From the NCBI RefSeq assembly GCF_016907975.1, contig NZ_JAFBCY010000002.1:1-64000 (forward strand): a DNA stretch of 64,000 bases. Direction: 5' to 3'. The position numbers and the translations under genes were made by a program. Shown here piece by piece: positions 28,990 to 39,532 of this stretch (the stretch's first letter is position 1; each line of letters begins with the position of its first letter). Below the pieces are notes generated by a model, which was not told the DNA's origin, made no database searches, and worked only from the letters and a program-made list of their open reading frames with translations. This stretch comes from Methylopila capsulata. Its GTDB lineage: Bacteria; Pseudomonadota; Alphaproteobacteria; Rhizobiales; Methylopilaceae.

Positions 28990-29648
28990 TCGGCCCGCTG
29001 CTCGCGATGTGGCAGGCGGACGCCGCCTTTCCGAGCGGCGGCTTCGCCTTTTCGAACGGGCTCGAAGGCCTCGCGGCGTCCGAGCCCCTGGACGGCGAGG
29101 CGCTGGAGCGGATGATCGCCGGCGTTCTCCGCCGCCGCTGGGCGACCGCAGACCGGGTCGCCATGCTGCACGCGTTCGACCGCGCGAGCGATCTCGACGC
29201 CGTCGCCGAGATCGACGCCGAGGTGGAGGCGGCGACCCTATGCGAGCCGTTCCGCGCGGGCTCCCGCCGCAACGGCGCGGGGCTTCTCGCCGCCCACGTC
29301 CGCATCGCGACGCCGGGCGCGGCGGACTGGCAGGCGCGGGTGCGCGCCGGCCGCGCGCAGGGCCACCTCGCGCCGACGCAGGGGCTGGTCTGGCGCGGCG
29401 CGGGCCTCGACGCCGAGGGCGCGACGCTCGCCTCCGGCTACATGGTCCTCTCCGGCTTCACCACCGCCGCCGTCCGTCTCGGCGTCGTCGGCGCGGTCGC
29501 GGCGCAGGCCGTCGTCCGCCGCCTGCTGCCGCTCCTCGCCGAACTCGCCGCCGCCCCGGCTCCGGATCGGATCGCGAGCTTCGCGCCCCGCCTCGACATC
29601 GCCGCCGCCCGCCACGCCCGAGGCGAGCTTCGCCTCTTCTCGAACTGA
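28986..29648 (+). CDS. ureF: Urease accessory protein UreF
   Basis: 220 aa with a GTG start overlapping the ureE stop by 4 bases (GTGA). The opening [23 protein letters not shown] is the UreF signature, followed by an all-helical body. UreF acts in the UreDFG complex as the GTPase-activating or fidelity component during nickel insertion. The upstream extension of this frame lies inside ureE and is not coding. Confidence 0.92.
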   Translation: MIGPLLAMWQADAAFPSGGFAFSNGLEGLAASEPLDGEALERMIAGVLRRRWATADRVAMLHAFDRASDLDAVAEIDAEVEAATLCEPFRAGSRRNGAGLLAAHVRIATPGAADWQARVRAGRAQGHLAPTQGLVWRGAGLDAEGATLASGYMVLSGFTTAAVRLGVVGAVAAQAVVRRLLPLLAELAAAPAPDRIASFAPRLDIAAARHARGELRLFSN

Positions 29649-29664
29649 CCCTTCGCGAGCGCCC

Positions 29665-30357
29665 ATGCTGCTGACCCCGACGGAACTCGAACGCCTGACG
29701 ATCTTCACCGCGGCGGAGCTCGCCCGAAAACGCCGGGCCAAGGGGCTGAAGCTCAACTACCCGGAGGCGGTGGCGCTGATCACCGACGAGATCCTGGAAG
29801 GCGCCCGCGAGGACCGCACCGTCGCCGACCTCATCGGCTTCGGCGCGACCGTGCTGACCAGCGACGACGTGCTCTCCGGCGTTCCCGCCATGCTCCACAT
29901 CCTGCAGGTCGAGTGCGTGTTCCCCGACGGCACCAAGCTCGTCACCGTGCATGAGCCGATCCGCCCGGCGGAGGGCTCCGACGCGGATCCGGTTCAGCCC
30001 GGCGAGACGCTGGCGCTCGAAGGCGAGATCGAGCTGAACGACGGCCGGCCGCGCGTGACGCTGGAGGCGACCAACAGTGGCGACCGGCCGGTGCAGATCG
30101 GCTCGCACTTCCACTTCTTCGAGGTCAACCGGGCGATGGAGTTCGACCGCGCCGCGGCCTTCGGCATGCGGCTCGACATTCCCGCCGGCACCGCCGTCCG
30201 CTTCGAGCCGGGCCAGACCAAGGAGGTGACGCTGACGACCTTCGGCGGGAGCCGCTTCGTCGGCGGCCTCAACGGCCTCGGCGGCGACACCACCAGCCAG
30301 GAGGCGAAGGACGTCGCGCTCGCCAAGGCCCGCGCGGCCGGCTTCCGCGGCGCCTGA
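29665..30357 (+). CDS. ureAB: Fused urease gamma-beta subunit
   Basis: 230 aa. Residues 1-100 are the gamma subunit ([35 protein letters not shown]); from about 105 the beta subunit follows ([54 protein letters not shown]). A fusion of UreA and UreB is known from Helicobacter and from several other bacteria. It lies 11 bases before ureC. The fused subunit and alpha form the structural trimer-of-heteromers. Confidence 0.93.
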   Translation: MLLTPTELERLTIFTAAELARKRRAKGLKLNYPEAVALITDEILEGAREDRTVADLIGFGATVLTSDDVLSGVPAMLHILQVECVFPDGTKLVTVHEPIRPAEGSDADPVQPGETLALEGEIELNDGRPRVTLEATNSGDRPVQIGSHFHFFEVNRAMEFDRAAAFGMRLDIPAGTAVRFEPGQTKEVTLTTFGGSRFVGGLNGLGGDTTSQEAKDVALAKARAAGFRGA

Positions 30358-30368
30358 GGAGACACGTC

Positions 30369-32081
30369 ATGGTCACGATCGCCCGCAAGGACTACGCCGC
30401 GCTCTATGGACCGACCGTCGGCGACGGCGTCCGGCTCGGCGACACCTCGCTCATCGCCGTGGTGGAAAAGGACTACGCGACCTATGGCGACGAGTGCCTG
30501 CACGGCGGCGGCAAGACGCTGCGCGACGGCATGGGACTCGCCGCCGGCATCACCAACGCCGAGGGCGCGCTCGACTTCCTGCTCTGCAACGTGCTGGTCA
30601 TCGACGCCGTGCTCGGGATCGTCAAAGGCGACCTCGGCATCAAGGACGGCAAGATCGTCGGCGTCGGCAAGGCCGGCAACCCCGCCGTCATGGAGGGCGT
30701 CGACCCGCGGCTGATCGTGGGCGCCGGCACCACCGTGCGCGACTGCGAGGGCCTGATCGCCACCGCCGGCGGCATCGACGTGCATGTGCACTTCGACTCC
30801 GCGGGCCTCGTCGACCACGCGCTGGCGAGCGGCCTGACGACCATGCTCGGCGGCTCGCTCGGCCCCATCACGGTCGGCATCGACTCCGGCGGGCCGTTCA
30901 ACACCGGCAAGATGATCCAGGCGTCCGAGGCCTGGCCGATGAACTTCGGTTTCCTCGGCCGCGGCAACAGCCACATTCCGGGCTGTCTCAAGGAGCAGCT
31001 GGAGACCGGCTGCGTCGGCCTCAAGATCCACGAGGACTGGGGCGCGATGCCGGCGACGATCGACGCCTGCCTGCGCTCGGCCGACGAGTTCGACTACCAG
31101 GTGCAGCTGCACACCGACACGCTGAACGAGAGCGGCTTCCTGGAGGACACCCTGGCCGCGATCGGCGGCCGGACGATCCACATGTACCACACCGAGGGCG
31201 CGGGCGGCGGCCACGCCCCGGACATCATCCGCGTGGCGGGCGAAGGCTACTGCCTGCCGTCGTCGACGAACCCGACCAACCCCTACACGGTCAACACGTT
31301 CGACGAACACCTCGACATGACCATGACCTGCCACCACCTCAATCCAGCGATCCCGGAGGACGTGGCCTTCGCGGAAAGCCGCATCCGCGCGCAGACCATC
31401 GCGGCCGAAGACATCCTGCACGACATCGGCGCGATCTCGATGCTGGGCTCCGACAGCCAGGGCATGGGCCGCATCCACGAGGTCATCTGCCGGACCTGGC
31501 AGCTCGCCTCCAAGATGAAGGACCAGCGCGGTCTTCTGCCGGAGGAGAAGCCCGGCTTCGGCGACAACGCGCGCATCAAGCGCTACGTCGCCAAGTACAC
31601 GATCAACGCCGCGCGCACCTTCGGCATCGCCCAGCACATCGGCTCGCTGGAGGACGGCAAGATGGCCGACATCGTGATCTGGCGGCCGGCGTTCTTCGGC
31701 ATCAAGCCGGAGCTCATCATCAAGGGCGGCTTCATCGCCTGGGGCGCGATGGGCGACAGCGCGGCCTCGCTGATGACCTGCGAGCCGATGATGCTGCGCC
31801 CGCAGTGGGGCGCCTATGGCAAGGCGGCGCCCGCCCTCTCAGCCTGCTTCGTGCACCCGCTCGCCATCGCCCGCGGTCTGCGGGAGGAGCTCGGCGTCTC
31901 CAAGATCCTGCTGCCGGCGAGCGGCACGCGGGGGCTGAAGAAATCCGACATGCTGCACAACGACGCCCTGCCCCACATCCGCGTCGACCCGCAGACCTTC
32001 GACGTCTTCGTCGACGGCGAACTCGCGACCTGCGAGCCCTCGACCGAACTGCCGCTCGCGCGGCGCTACATGCTGAGGTGA
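30369..32081 (+). CDS. ureC: Urease alpha (catalytic) subunit, divergent type
   Basis: 570 aa. Nickel and active-site residues are all present: His139 and His141 (DVHVHF), the carbamylated Lys219 with His221 (GLKIHEDW), His248 ([10 protein letters not shown]), His274 ([15 protein letters not shown]), flap Cys321-His322 (MTCHHLNP) and Asp362 (GSDSQGMGR). However the segment after HVHF differs from the common UreC sequence: where most ureases have a TTCTPGPW loop this one has [12 protein letters not shown]. It hydrolyses urea to ammonia and carbamate. The stop overlaps the ureG start (GTGA). Confidence 0.93.
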   Translation: MVTIARKDYAALYGPTVGDGVRLGDTSLIAVVEKDYATYGDECLHGGGKTLRDGMGLAAGITNAEGALDFLLCNVLVIDAVLGIVKGDLGIKDGKIVGVGKAGNPAVMEGVDPRLIVGAGTTVRDCEGLIATAGGIDVHVHFDSAGLVDHALASGLTTMLGGSLGPITVGIDSGGPFNTGKMIQASEAWPMNFGFLGRGNSHIPGCLKEQLETGCVGLKIHEDWGAMPATIDACLRSADEFDYQVQLHTDTLNESGFLEDTLAAIGGRTIHMYHTEGAGGGHAPDIIRVAGEGYCLPSSTNPTNPYTVNTFDEHLDMTMTCHHLNPAIPEDVAFAESRIRAQTIAAEDILHDIGAISMLGSDSQGMGRIHEVICRTWQLASKMKDQRGLLPEEKPGFGDNARIKRYVAKYTINAARTFGIAQHIGSLEDGKMADIVIWRPAFFGIKPELIIKGGFIAWGAMGDSAASLMTCEPMMLRPQWGAYGKAAPALSACFVHPLAIARGLREELGVSKILLPASGTRGLKKSDMLHNDALPHIRVDPQTFDVFVDGELATCEPSTELPLARRYMLR

Positions 32082-32734
32082 CCGTGCTCCACCCGTCTCC
32101 CCAGACCTTCGCCGGCGCGCCGAAGTCGACCGCCGCCCGCATCGGGATCGGCGGCCCGGTCGGCTCCGGCAAGACCGCGCTGATCGAGCGGCTGATCCCG
32201 GTGCTGCGCGCCCGCAACGTGAACCTCGCGGTCGTCACCAACGACCTCGTCACCAAGGAGGACGCCGAGCGGCTGCGGCGCTCCGGGCTGATCGAGCCGG
32301 AGCGCGTGCTCGCGGTCGAGGCCGGGGCCTGCCCGCACACCGTCATCCGCGAGGACCCGACGCTCAACATGGCGGCCGGCGACGAGCTGGAGGCGAGCTT
32401 TCCAGGCCTCGAGCTGATCGTGTTCGAATCCGGCGGCGACAACCTCGCCTCGACCTTCTCGCTCGACCTCGTGGACTGGTGGATCTTCGTGATCGACGTC
32501 GCCGGCGGCGACGACATCCCGCGCAAGAAGGGTCCGGGCGTGCTGAAGAGCGACCTGCTGGTCGTGAACAAGATCGATCTCGCCCCCCATGTGGGCGTGA
32601 ACCTCGAGCGCATGCTGGCGGAGGCGAGCGCGGTGCGGAACGGCCGTCCCGTCATCGCCACCAACGCCCGCGCCGGTGACGGGGTGGAGGCGCTGGCGGA
32701 CGCCATCTGCCGCGCCGTGCTGTTCCGCGAATGA
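32078..32734 (+). CDS. ureG: Urease accessory GTPase UreG
   Basis: 218 aa from the GTG at 32078, which overlaps the ureC stop; a second GTG at 32084 would shorten it by two residues. P-loop [11 protein letters not shown], nickel-site CPH motif in [18 protein letters not shown] and the GTPase specificity motif VVNKIDLAP are all there. UreG couples GTP hydrolysis to nickel insertion into urease. Stop and ureD start overlap by 4 bases. Confidence 0.95.
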   Translation: MTVLHPSPQTFAGAPKSTAARIGIGGPVGSGKTALIERLIPVLRARNVNLAVVTNDLVTKEDAERLRRSGLIEPERVLAVEAGACPHTVIREDPTLNMAAGDELEASFPGLELIVFESGGDNLASTFSLDLVDWWIFVIDVAGGDDIPRKKGPGVLKSDLLVVNKIDLAPHVGVNLERMLAEASAVRNGRPVIATNARAGDGVEALADAICRAVLFRE

Positions 32735-33588
32735 AGCCCGCCGACTACGCCTCGGGCGAGGCCGCCGCGGGCCGCCACCGCCGCGCCGAACTGGTGTTCG
32801 CCCGCGGCGGCGGACGCTCGGCGCTGATCCGGCAGGTCAGCCCCTACCCCTTCCACACCACGCGGCCGTTCGCGCTCGACCGGGCGCGGCCCGATCTCGC
32901 GACGCTCTACCTGCAGTCGGCCTCGGGCGGAATCTACCGCGGCGATGTGCTCGACCTCGCCCTCACGGTGAAGGACGGGGCCGCGGCGCATGTGACGAGC
33001 CAGGCCGCGACCGTGGTGCACGACACCGGCGCGGCGCGCGCCCGGCAGACGACCGAGATGACGGTCGGCGCCGGCGCCTTCGGCGCGCTGACGCTGGATC
33101 CGCTCATCCTGTTTCCCGGAGCCGAGCTCGCGGCGAAGACCACCCTGCGCCTCGGCGAGGGCGCGCTGGCGATCCTCGCGGACGGCGTCGCGTGGCATGA
33201 TTTCGCCGGGCAGGATCGCCCGTTCCGCTCGCTGACCGCCAAGGTCGCGGTCCACGGTCCGGACGGGCGCCTGCTCGTGCTCGACCGCTCGACGGTCGAC
33301 GGCGCCGACCTCATCGGGCCTAGTTCGCTGCTCGGCGCCGGCATGGCGGCCTACGGCTCGGCGATGCTGCTCGGTCCGGCGGAGATGCTGCCTTCGGCGG
33401 ACGCGCTGGAGCAGGCGCTGGAATCCGTCGGCTGCCGGGCGGGCGCGAGCCCGCTGCCGAACGGCGCCGGGATCGGCGTGCGGATGCTCGCCGCCAACGG
33501 CGGACGCATCGCGACGGGGGTCGAGACAATCTTCAACCTCGGAGTGGAGGCCATGCTGGGCTTCGCCCCGGCGCGACGGCGGAAGTAG
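32731..33588 (+). CDS. ureD: Urease accessory protein UreD (UreH)
   Basis: 285 aa. [28 protein letters not shown] and LILFPGAEL are the conserved UreD segments. UreD is the scaffold that holds UreF and UreG on apo-urease. It is last in the operon, whereas in many proteobacteria it comes first (ureDABCEFG); the order here is E-F-AB-C-G-D. A palindromic repeat follows the stop. Confidence 0.92.
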   Translation: MKPADYASGEAAAGRHRRAELVFARGGGRSALIRQVSPYPFHTTRPFALDRARPDLATLYLQSASGGIYRGDVLDLALTVKDGAAAHVTSQAATVVHDTGAARARQTTEMTVGAGAFGALTLDPLILFPGAELAAKTTLRLGEGALAILADGVAWHDFAGQDRPFRSLTAKVAVHGPDGRLLVLDRSTVDGADLIGPSSLLGAGMAAYGSAMLLGPAEMLPSADALEQALESVGCRAGASPLPNGAGIGVRMLAANGGRIATGVETIFNLGVEAMLGFAPARRRK

Positions 33589-33603
33589 CGCGGAGACGTG
33601 CTG

Positions 33604-33715
33604 CGTGCTTCGAGACGCCTCGCATGCGCGAGGCTCCTCAGCATGAGGAGGTTGGGATAAGCCGAGGTCTCCTCGTGCTGAGGAGCCCGCCCCTCGGCGG
33701 GCGTCTCGAAGCACG
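33604..33715. repeat. Palindromic REP-like repeat after the urease operon
   Basis: CGTGCTTCGAGACGCC at 33604-33619 is perfectly inverted at 33700-33715. Inside are further arms around GCTCCTCAGCATGAGGAG and CTCCTCGTGCTGAGGAG. The CTTCGAGACGCC...CTCAGCATGAGG type is a common intergenic repeat in Hyphomicrobiales genomes. Between two convergent operons it may also act as a bidirectional terminator. Confidence 0.8.
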
Positions 33716-33726
33716 CACGCCTTAGG

Positions 33727-36012
33727 TCACAGCCGCGCCAGCCGGAAATACAGCTCCGACAGCCGCGCCGGCAGGTCGTCCAGCCGGCGCGCGGGCATGG
33801 TGTTCGCCCGGCCGAACACGTCGGTCGCGGCGTGCGGCCCGAGCGTCACGCCGAACACGTCGACGCCGCGCCGCCTGAGCGAGAGCGCGGCGCGGCGGGC
33901 GTCCTCCACAAGGTCGAGTGGGTCCGTTACGTCGATGTCGGACGGCTCCCCGTCGGTCAGCGCGATGACGAGCTTGCGGTGCGAGCGCACGTCCTCGAGC
34001 TCCGCGCCCACATGCCGGAGCGCGGCGCCGAGGCGCGTCGACAGTCCGGGCTCGAGCCCCGCCAGCCGCGCCATGGCGGCCGCGTCCATGCGGCCGTCGA
34101 AATTCTTCACCTCCGTCAGCCGCACCTCGTCCCGCCCGCAGGAGGCGAAGGCGCGCACCGCGAAGACGTCCCCGGCCGCCTCCATGGCGTGGCCGAGCGC
34201 CGCCACCGCGAGCTTTTCGATCTCGAGCACCGTGCCGGCGCCGACGCGGTCGCGGGTGGATTCCGAGACGTCCACCAGCACGACGGTCGCCACGTCGCGG
34301 GCGCGGCGGCCGGAGGCGCGGTGGATGCGGTCGTCGGGAAGGTCGCCGGTCCGCAGCGCGATTGCCGCGTCGACCGCGGCGTCGAGGTCGAGGTCGAAGC
34401 CTTCCGGCTGGCGCTTCAGCCGCGCCGCCTTGCCCACGCGCGCGCCGCGCACGAGCCGCGCGATCCGCTCGCGAAAACCGCCGAGGCGGTCGAGCTTCTC
34501 CTCCAGCGCGCGGGCGTCGCCGACAGCCGCCGCGACAAGGCGCACCGTGGTCCAGTCCGGTCGCTCGACGCCGGCCGCCCGGTCCCACTCGGGATAGGTC
34601 GCGATCGCGACGCCGCGGTCGTCCGCCGGCGCCTCGCGGGCGCGGCCCGCCTCGGGTTTCGGCGGGTCGTCGCCCTCGCGGCCGTCGTCGGCCTCCTGCG
34701 GAGTCAGCCGCGCCGCGTCGACCGCCTGCTCGATCTCGTCGGCCTGCTGGTCGGGCTCGTCGTCGAAGGTCCAGAGGCCGAGGTTGTCGTCGCGGTAGAG
34801 CGGTTCGGGCACGTAGATCTTGGGATCGAACCGCAGCCGCATCTGGCCGAGGTCGTGGCCGAGCAGGCCGCCGATGGCCCGGGCGGCGGTCGGGTCGTCG
34901 AGCCGGCCGGAGGCCTCCGCGAACAGCCGCCTCCCCTTCTCGACGAAGCCGTCATCATCTTGATAATCCGCGTCAAACAGCGCCCGCGCCAGCCGCGCCA
35001 TCAGGAACGCGGCGGTCATGGCGTCGCCGGGCTGCGCGCTGTGCCATGGCGACCATAGCGCCTTGAGACCGGGATGCCGCTTGAGCGCGAGCGCCTCCAC
35101 CCGGGCGTCCTCGACCAGGCCGACCAGCGCGATCTGCAGCGGCTTCAGCTTTTCCGCCCGCTGGCGACGGCTGAACGCCTGGTGCGCCTGGGCGTGGGCG
35201 AGCGCCGCCCGGTAGAGCGGTTCGCCGAGCGATCGGGTTAACCCGCGGTACACTTGGGGTAAACGCACGAGATCGCCGACGATCGACGCGCGCTGCGGAA
35301 CGGCGGAGACGCCCGCGCCCTGCAGCGCGGCGAGGCGCGGGGCCTGGCCCCAGAGCGCGCGTCCGAACAGCTTCAGCCGGCGTTCGACGTCCTGGAAGGC
35401 GACAGCGCCCGCGGCCCGCTCCAACAGGGCGCGGGCTGCAGGGTCCTGCAGCGTGAAGAACGCGCGGCGCTTCTCCCGGTCCAAGCCGCAGGCCTTCAGG
35501 CCCGCCGCCACGAAACTCTCGAAGGCGGCGCCGTCGCCGTGGCCAAGCAGCGCGGACGCGCGCTCGCAGACGGGCGCGAGACAGTCCGGCGCCTCCTTTG
35601 CGAGACGCGCGAGGCCGGCCCACCACTTGGCGCGCTCAAGCCATGCCGGGAGCTTGAGCGCCGCCGCGGGCAGCGCGTCGAGCGCCGCGCGCCCGGCCTG
35701 CGAGCCGCCGCGGCGCGCCACGTCGGCGGCGCCTGCGGCGTCGCGGGCGAGAGCGGCGGCGTCCTGCGGGCCGGCCAGCGCGTCGGTCGCGCGGGCGAAG
35801 GCGTGGAGGCAGCGGGCGCCGGCGTTGGCGTGCAGCAGGGTAAGGACGCCGCCGCACCAGAGCTCGACCTCGGCCTCCGACCAGACGGCGTCGAGCCGGC
35901 GCAGCGTCTGGGCCAGCGCCGGGCCGACGTCCTCGCGGCCGAGCAGCAGGCGCGCGACGTCCCGGCGCGCCAACGCCTGCGGGCTGGCGTCGAGCACAGC
36001 GTCCACGCTCAC
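33727..36012 (-). CDS. CbbO/NorD-type VWA-domain protein
   Basis: 761 aa. The last 200 residues are a von Willebrand factor A domain with a complete MIDAS start [12 protein letters not shown] (DxSxS) and later [11 protein letters not shown]. The N-terminal two thirds are helical and typical of CbbO/NorD. With a CbbQ/NorQ ATPase such proteins form a mechanochemical chaperone that activates RuBisCO or nitric oxide reductase, or helps metal cofactor insertion. Neither RuBisCO nor NorBC genes are nearby, so the client is unknown. It overlaps the ATPase gene by 4 bases. Confidence 0.87.
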   Translation of the reverse strand: MSVDAVLDASPQALARRDVARLLLGREDVGPALAQTLRRLDAVWSEAEVELWCGGVLTLLHANAGARCLHAFARATDALAGPQDAAALARDAAGAADVARRGGSQAGRAALDALPAAALKLPAWLERAKWWAGLARLAKEAPDCLAPVCERASALLGHGDGAAFESFVAAGLKACGLDREKRRAFFTLQDPAARALLERAAGAVAFQDVERRLKLFGRALWGQAPRLAALQGAGVSAVPQRASIVGDLVRLPQVYRGLTRSLGEPLYRAALAHAQAHQAFSRRQRAEKLKPLQIALVGLVEDARVEALALKRHPGLKALWSPWHSAQPGDAMTAAFLMARLARALFDADYQDDDGFVEKGRRLFAEASGRLDDPTAARAIGGLLGHDLGQMRLRFDPKIYVPEPLYRDDNLGLWTFDDEPDQQADEIEQAVDAARLTPQEADDGREGDDPPKPEAGRAREAPADDRGVAIATYPEWDRAAGVERPDWTTVRLVAAAVGDARALEEKLDRLGGFRERIARLVRGARVGKAARLKRQPEGFDLDLDAAVDAAIALRTGDLPDDRIHRASGRRARDVATVVLVDVSESTRDRVGAGTVLEIEKLAVAALGHAMEAAGDVFAVRAFASCGRDEVRLTEVKNFDGRMDAAAMARLAGLEPGLSTRLGAALRHVGAELEDVRSHRKLVIALTDGEPSDIDVTDPLDLVEDARRAALSLRRRGVDVFGVTLGPHAATDVFGRANTMPARRLDDLPARLSELYFRLARL

Positions 36013-36848
36013 CGTGGGCGCGCGGCTGCGGGCAGCCCGGCCGCGATCGCGGCGCCGAGCGCGTCCCGAACATCCCGCTCGTCGGTGATCGGCAGCAGGA
36101 TCGCGGAGCGCACCGCGGCCTCGAGCGAGGCGCCGCCGCGGGCGAGCACCGCGGCGTGGATCAGCATGCGGGTCGAGGCGCCCTCGGCCAGGCCGTGGCC
36201 GCGCAGGTTGCGAGAGCGCAAGCCCACGTCGACCAGCGTTCCGGCGAGATCGACGGAGACGCCCGCCTCGCGGGCGACGATCTCGGCCTCGATCCCGGCC
36301 TCCGGGTAGTCGAACTCGATCGCCACGAAGCGCTGCTTGGTGGACTCCTTCAGGTCCTTCACCGCGCTCTGGTAGCCGGGGTTGTAGGAGATCGTGAGCT
36401 GGAAATCGGGGTGCGCCTGCACCAGCTCGCCCTTCTTCTCCAGCGGCAGCGCCCGCCGCGCATCGGTGAGCGGGTGGATGACGACGGTGGTGTCCTGCCG
36501 CGCCTCGACGATCTCGTCGAGGTAGCAGATCGCGCCTTCGCGCACCGCCATGGTCAGTGGGCCGTCGTGCCAGACCGTGCCTTCGGGCGCGAGCAGGAAG
36601 CGGCCGGCGAGGTCGGCGGCGGTCAGGTCCTCATGCGCCGCGACGGTGATCAGCGGCCGCTTCAGGCGCCACGCCATATGCTCGACGAAGCGGGTCTTGC
36701 CGCAGCCGGTCGGCCCCTTGAGCATCACGGGCAAGCGGCTGGCGTAGGCGGCGGCGAAGATGTCGATCTCGTCGCCGACCGGGCGATAGAACGGCTCGTC
36801 GTGAATCTCGTGGGCGGACAGGCGGCCCGACGCCGGCGTTGCGGCCAT
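36009..36848 (-). CDS. CbbQ/NirQ/NorQ-family AAA+ ATPase
   Basis: 279-aa MoxR-class AAA+ protein. Walker [12 protein letters not shown], Walker [13 protein letters not shown] and the sensor region [11 protein letters not shown] are intact; the [19 protein letters not shown] stretch is diagnostic for the CbbQ/NirQ/NorQ group. It forms a hexameric ring that works with the VWA partner encoded next. The clients in its vicinity are urease on one side and the iron enzyme dimethylformamidase further right; either link is speculation. Confidence 0.92.
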   Translation of the reverse strand: MAATPASGRLSAHEIHDEPFYRPVGDEIDIFAAAYASRLPVMLKGPTGCGKTRFVEHMAWRLKRPLITVAAHEDLTAADLAGRFLLAPEGTVWHDGPLTMAVREGAICYLDEIVEARQDTTVVIHPLTDARRALPLEKKGELVQAHPDFQLTISYNPGYQSAVKDLKESTKQRFVAIEFDYPEAGIEAEIVAREAGVSVDLAGTLVDVGLRSRNLRGHGLAEGASTRMLIHAAVLARGGASLEAAVRSAILLPITDERDVRDALGAAIAAGLPAAARPR

Positions 36849-37163
36849 GGCGGTCTCCGGAATGTCTGGGAAAAGCGCGTGATGCGCGGCGGGTCGTTGA
36901 GACGCCTTCCGCCCGGCGCCTTTGCCGGAGACGCGCCGCGACCATCCTGTCGCGACGCCTTGAGCCGATTAACGCCCGAAACCGCGCGGGCTTCAAGCCT
37001 TTGCGGGAGCCAAAGCGCGCTTTCGAGAGGTCGCGACGCCGCCCGCTCCATCTTCCACGGCCGCCCAGTGCGCGTTCACCGAAGTGCCACTTGCATCGGG
37101 ACGGAGATCTGACCGTCCAAAATGGGCAGGTGATTAACTCCGTCGCGTGACTTTGGATGGACT
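36849..37163. other. Intergenic region, no gene seen
   Basis: 315 bases upstream of the CbbQ-like gene and downstream of the HEPN-like gene. The left part is GC-rich and should hold the CbbQO promoter; base composition drops near 37130, close to the end of the lower-GC gene. No operator or repeat is recognised. Confidence 0.35.
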
Positions 37164-37967
37164 CTAGGTGCGTAGGATGAAGGCACCCATCCGATTGACG
37201 GTTTGGAGAGCGAATTTCTCGGCAGCTAGCTGGTCAAACCGAAAGACAATCCCATCCAAAGTGTAGCTCGCCCTGCGCAGCCATTCGTCGGTGATCTGCA
37301 CCCGACCTGTTTCTGAGACGTCAAGTTGACTAGAAACTCGTTTTATCCGGGCCCTGAAAATATCGTTCACAACGCAATCGTTGTGGGCAATGAGATTGCG
37401 AACCTCCGAGGCCAGGACCGTCATCTCAAAAGATGCATCATTGTGGAAAAGATCGATCCCTGTTCGGCTTTGTATAAATTTCCTAAGCTCTCCGAGGGAT
37501 TTGTACGACAGATCATGAATTTTGCGCTCTGATATCCGCAAAATTAGTTCGTCATAGCTACCAGCCTCGATTACAGACGCTATATCGATGGAACCTTCGG
37601 ACTTTAGCATTTCAGGCCTAGCGAGGAAAATGTCTCGGAGCGTTGTAGTCAGGTACAGATCGAATGACTCAATTGCGCGGGACAGCATGATCTGGTTCAC
37701 AAACGGGCGGTGCTTAGAATAGTCATATCGCAACACTGCGAAGGCCTTCACATCGGCTTGGGTCCGGGCATCCTGCGGAACTAGCCCTCCCAAAGCGACA
37801 GATGTCTTCACGAAGTTGAAGAAGAATCCAACGAAATCTCGCAGCTCCATCACGCGTGCGATATATGTAAGGCACGGCTCCGTCACTCCGTCTGGCGGAT
37901 TGCAGAAACCCTCGGCAAGTGGATCATTAGGTTTTTCGGTCGAATCGTGCATGTCTAGACTATTCAT
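37164..37967 (-). CDS. HEPN-like domain protein, lower GC, unknown role
   Basis: 267 aa. Residues 93-118 (IMLSRAIESFDLYLTTTL) and the motif RNLIAHN at 190-196 (Arg-Asn-x3-His) are typical of helical HEPN-type domains, in which R-x4-H forms an RNase active site or is only structural. Codon use is far less GC-biased than in all neighbours (many AT-ending codons), which points to recent acquisition. An alternative ATG lies five codons in. There is no adjacent nucleotidyltransferase (MNT) antitoxin gene. Toxin, phage defence or solitary regulator are all possible. Confidence 0.72.
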   Translation of the reverse strand: MNSLDMHDSTEKPNDPLAEGFCNPPDGVTEPCLTYIARVMELRDFVGFFFNFVKTSVALGGLVPQDARTQADVKAFAVLRYDYSKHRPFVNQIMLSRAIESFDLYLTTTLRDIFLARPEMLKSEGSIDIASVIEAGSYDELILRISERKIHDLSYKSLGELRKFIQSRTGIDLFHNDASFEMTVLASEVRNLIAHNDCVVNDIFRARIKRVSSQLDVSETGRVQITDEWLRRASYTLDGIVFRFDQLAAEKFALQTVNRMGAFILRT

Positions 37968-38231
37968 ATTGCTGGTTCACATCATGAAACACGCGCGATG
38001 CCCGCGTCAATTTAGGTATATCGGTATTGCATTGGCGTCTGCCGCGTTCCGGCAGCCGACGTGACGTCCACTTGTTCTTCCGGAGTAACTGCGTCGGTGA
38101 ACGCTCCCGTCGCAAGGACCTGACCCCAGAGCTCGTCTGCGACGTGGAGTTCGGCGTTTGGAGATTGGTGGTCCGGTAGGCCGAACCACTACAAGCTTGC
38201 GCCTCGGCGGCAAGTCACCGCGACAGGCCCC
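37968..38231. other. Intergenic region next to the lower-GC gene
   Basis: 264 bases. The left end (37968-38040) is AT-richer (CAATTTAGGTATATCGGTATTG) and probably carries the promoter of the leftward HEPN-like gene; the rest returns to genome-like composition. No attachment site or direct repeat bounding the foreign gene was found by eye. Confidence 0.35.
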
Positions 38232-39506
38232 TCAAAGCCCCGTGAGCCCCCGCGAATTGGCCGGCGGCGCCGGGCGGACCGCCGTCCCTCGCCCGCTCAT
38301 CCAGGGGGGATAGACGAAGCGCTCGGTGTTGTAGGGCTCAGGCGCGATCATGGAGAGCGGCTTCCGGAAGTCCTGGATCTGGTAGAAAATGTGCGGCATC
38401 CCGAGCGACGGGTCGTGCGTGACCACGGGATAGGGCACCACGGCCTGCCAGTCGGGATGGTAGCGGATCGTGCCGTGGACGCTGCGGTAGATCATGCCCT
38501 TCAGCGCGAAGGCGACCTTGCGGTTCTGCTCGAAGTCGCCGGGCGGTCCGGAGCCGCCGGCCATGGCGGCCGCGACGGCGTAGTGGTGCATGTTGCTGTA
38601 GGACTGGCAGCCGATCGTCGCGGTCGAGCCCTCGCCGAAGCGGGCGTTGTAGCGCGCCTCGAAGCGCTTCCCCATGTCGTCGCGCAGCAGGCCGATGACG
38701 GAGGAGACGATGACGCCCACCGCCGCCTCCTGGGCGATGTCGGTGAAGGTGCGGTGCATCGCGCCGTATTGCAGGTAGACGATGCAGTCCATCGGCTTCT
38801 CGCTGAACTGGCGCTGAAAATGCGCGAGGTCGCCGGCGTAGAAGTGGGTGTTGGCGATCACGGCCGGGTTGGTCGCGCGCACCTCGTCCAGCACGTCGCG
38901 CCACTGGCTGGTCGGCGTCTGGACGATCTTCGGCCCGAAGCAGAGACGCCAGCCGAAGTCGGCGGCGGCCGCCGCCATCGCGTTGGCGATGACGATGCTG
39001 TAGGGCTTCGACCCCGAGATGATCGCGAGCCTGTCCGAGTTCGGCGTCCACTGGCCGGAGTCCCGGAGCCACGAGATGAACTTGATGAAGCCCGGTCCGT
39101 ACCAGTAGTCCGCCGGGTCCGCCATGAAGCAGCCGAAGTAGCGCTCCGGATCGCTCATCACCGTGTCGTGGTGCTGCAGCAGGGTGTTGGCGTGGACGTA
39201 GATGATGCCGGCGTCCGCGATCGGCTCGTATTCCGAATTCTGCGGCCCGATGTTGTAGCCGTTGACGATGGCGTGGACCTGGTGCTTCTCGATCAACCAG
39301 CGGGCGGCGCCGACGACCTCCTCGGCGGTCTGGCGGCAGGTGTCGGCGAAGATCGGCCGGATCGGCCGTCCCAGCAGCCCGCCGCGAGCGTTCAGCTCCT
39401 CGACCGCGAGGATCATGCCCTTGCGGAACTCCGCGCCGTCGGCGGCCGAAGGCCCCGTGAGCGGGATCATGCTGCCGATCGGCACGACGTCTTGGCTGGC
39501 GGCCAC
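38232..39506 (-). CDS. Amide/branched-chain-type binding protein, apparently cytoplasmic
   Basis: 424 aa with a GTG start, giving VAASQDVVPIGSMIPLTGPSAADG. This is the type I binding-protein fold of AmiC, UrtA and LivJ (Peripla_BP_5/6). No signal peptide precedes it and the gap to the upstream kinase gene is only 26 bases, so it is probably cytoplasmic like AmiC. It is the third gene of a response regulator-kinase-binding protein operon. The likely role is ligand sensing for the kinase rather than transport; the transporter has its own exported binding protein at 42904-44211. The ligand may be DMF or a related amide (inference). Confidence 0.8.
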   Translation of the reverse strand: MAASQDVVPIGSMIPLTGPSAADGAEFRKGMILAVEELNARGGLLGRPIRPIFADTCRQTAEEVVGAARWLIEKHQVHAIVNGYNIGPQNSEYEPIADAGIIYVHANTLLQHHDTVMSDPERYFGCFMADPADYWYGPGFIKFISWLRDSGQWTPNSDRLAIISGSKPYSIVIANAMAAAAADFGWRLCFGPKIVQTPTSQWRDVLDEVRATNPAVIANTHFYAGDLAHFQRQFSEKPMDCIVYLQYGAMHRTFTDIAQEAAVGVIVSSVIGLLRDDMGKRFEARYNARFGEGSTATIGCQSYSNMHHYAVAAAMAGGSGPPGDFEQNRKVAFALKGMIYRSVHGTIRYHPDWQAVVPYPVVTHDPSLGMPHIFYQIQDFRKPLSMIAPEPYNTERFVYPPWMSGRGTAVRPAPPANSRGLTGL

Positions 39507-39532
39507 GCTCTGCGTTCCCTGGGGCCGCGCGC

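Noticed and set aside
37951-37960. GTCTAGAC near the start of the HEPN-like gene as another CTAG operator
   Set aside because: It lies inside the first codons, lacks the 7-3-7 layout and the gene is not obviously related to DMF use.
38100-38160. Transposon fragment next to the lower-GC gene
   Set aside because: The stretch around GGACCTGACCCCAGAG looked reminiscent of IS sequences, but no ORF, terminal repeat or duplication supports it.
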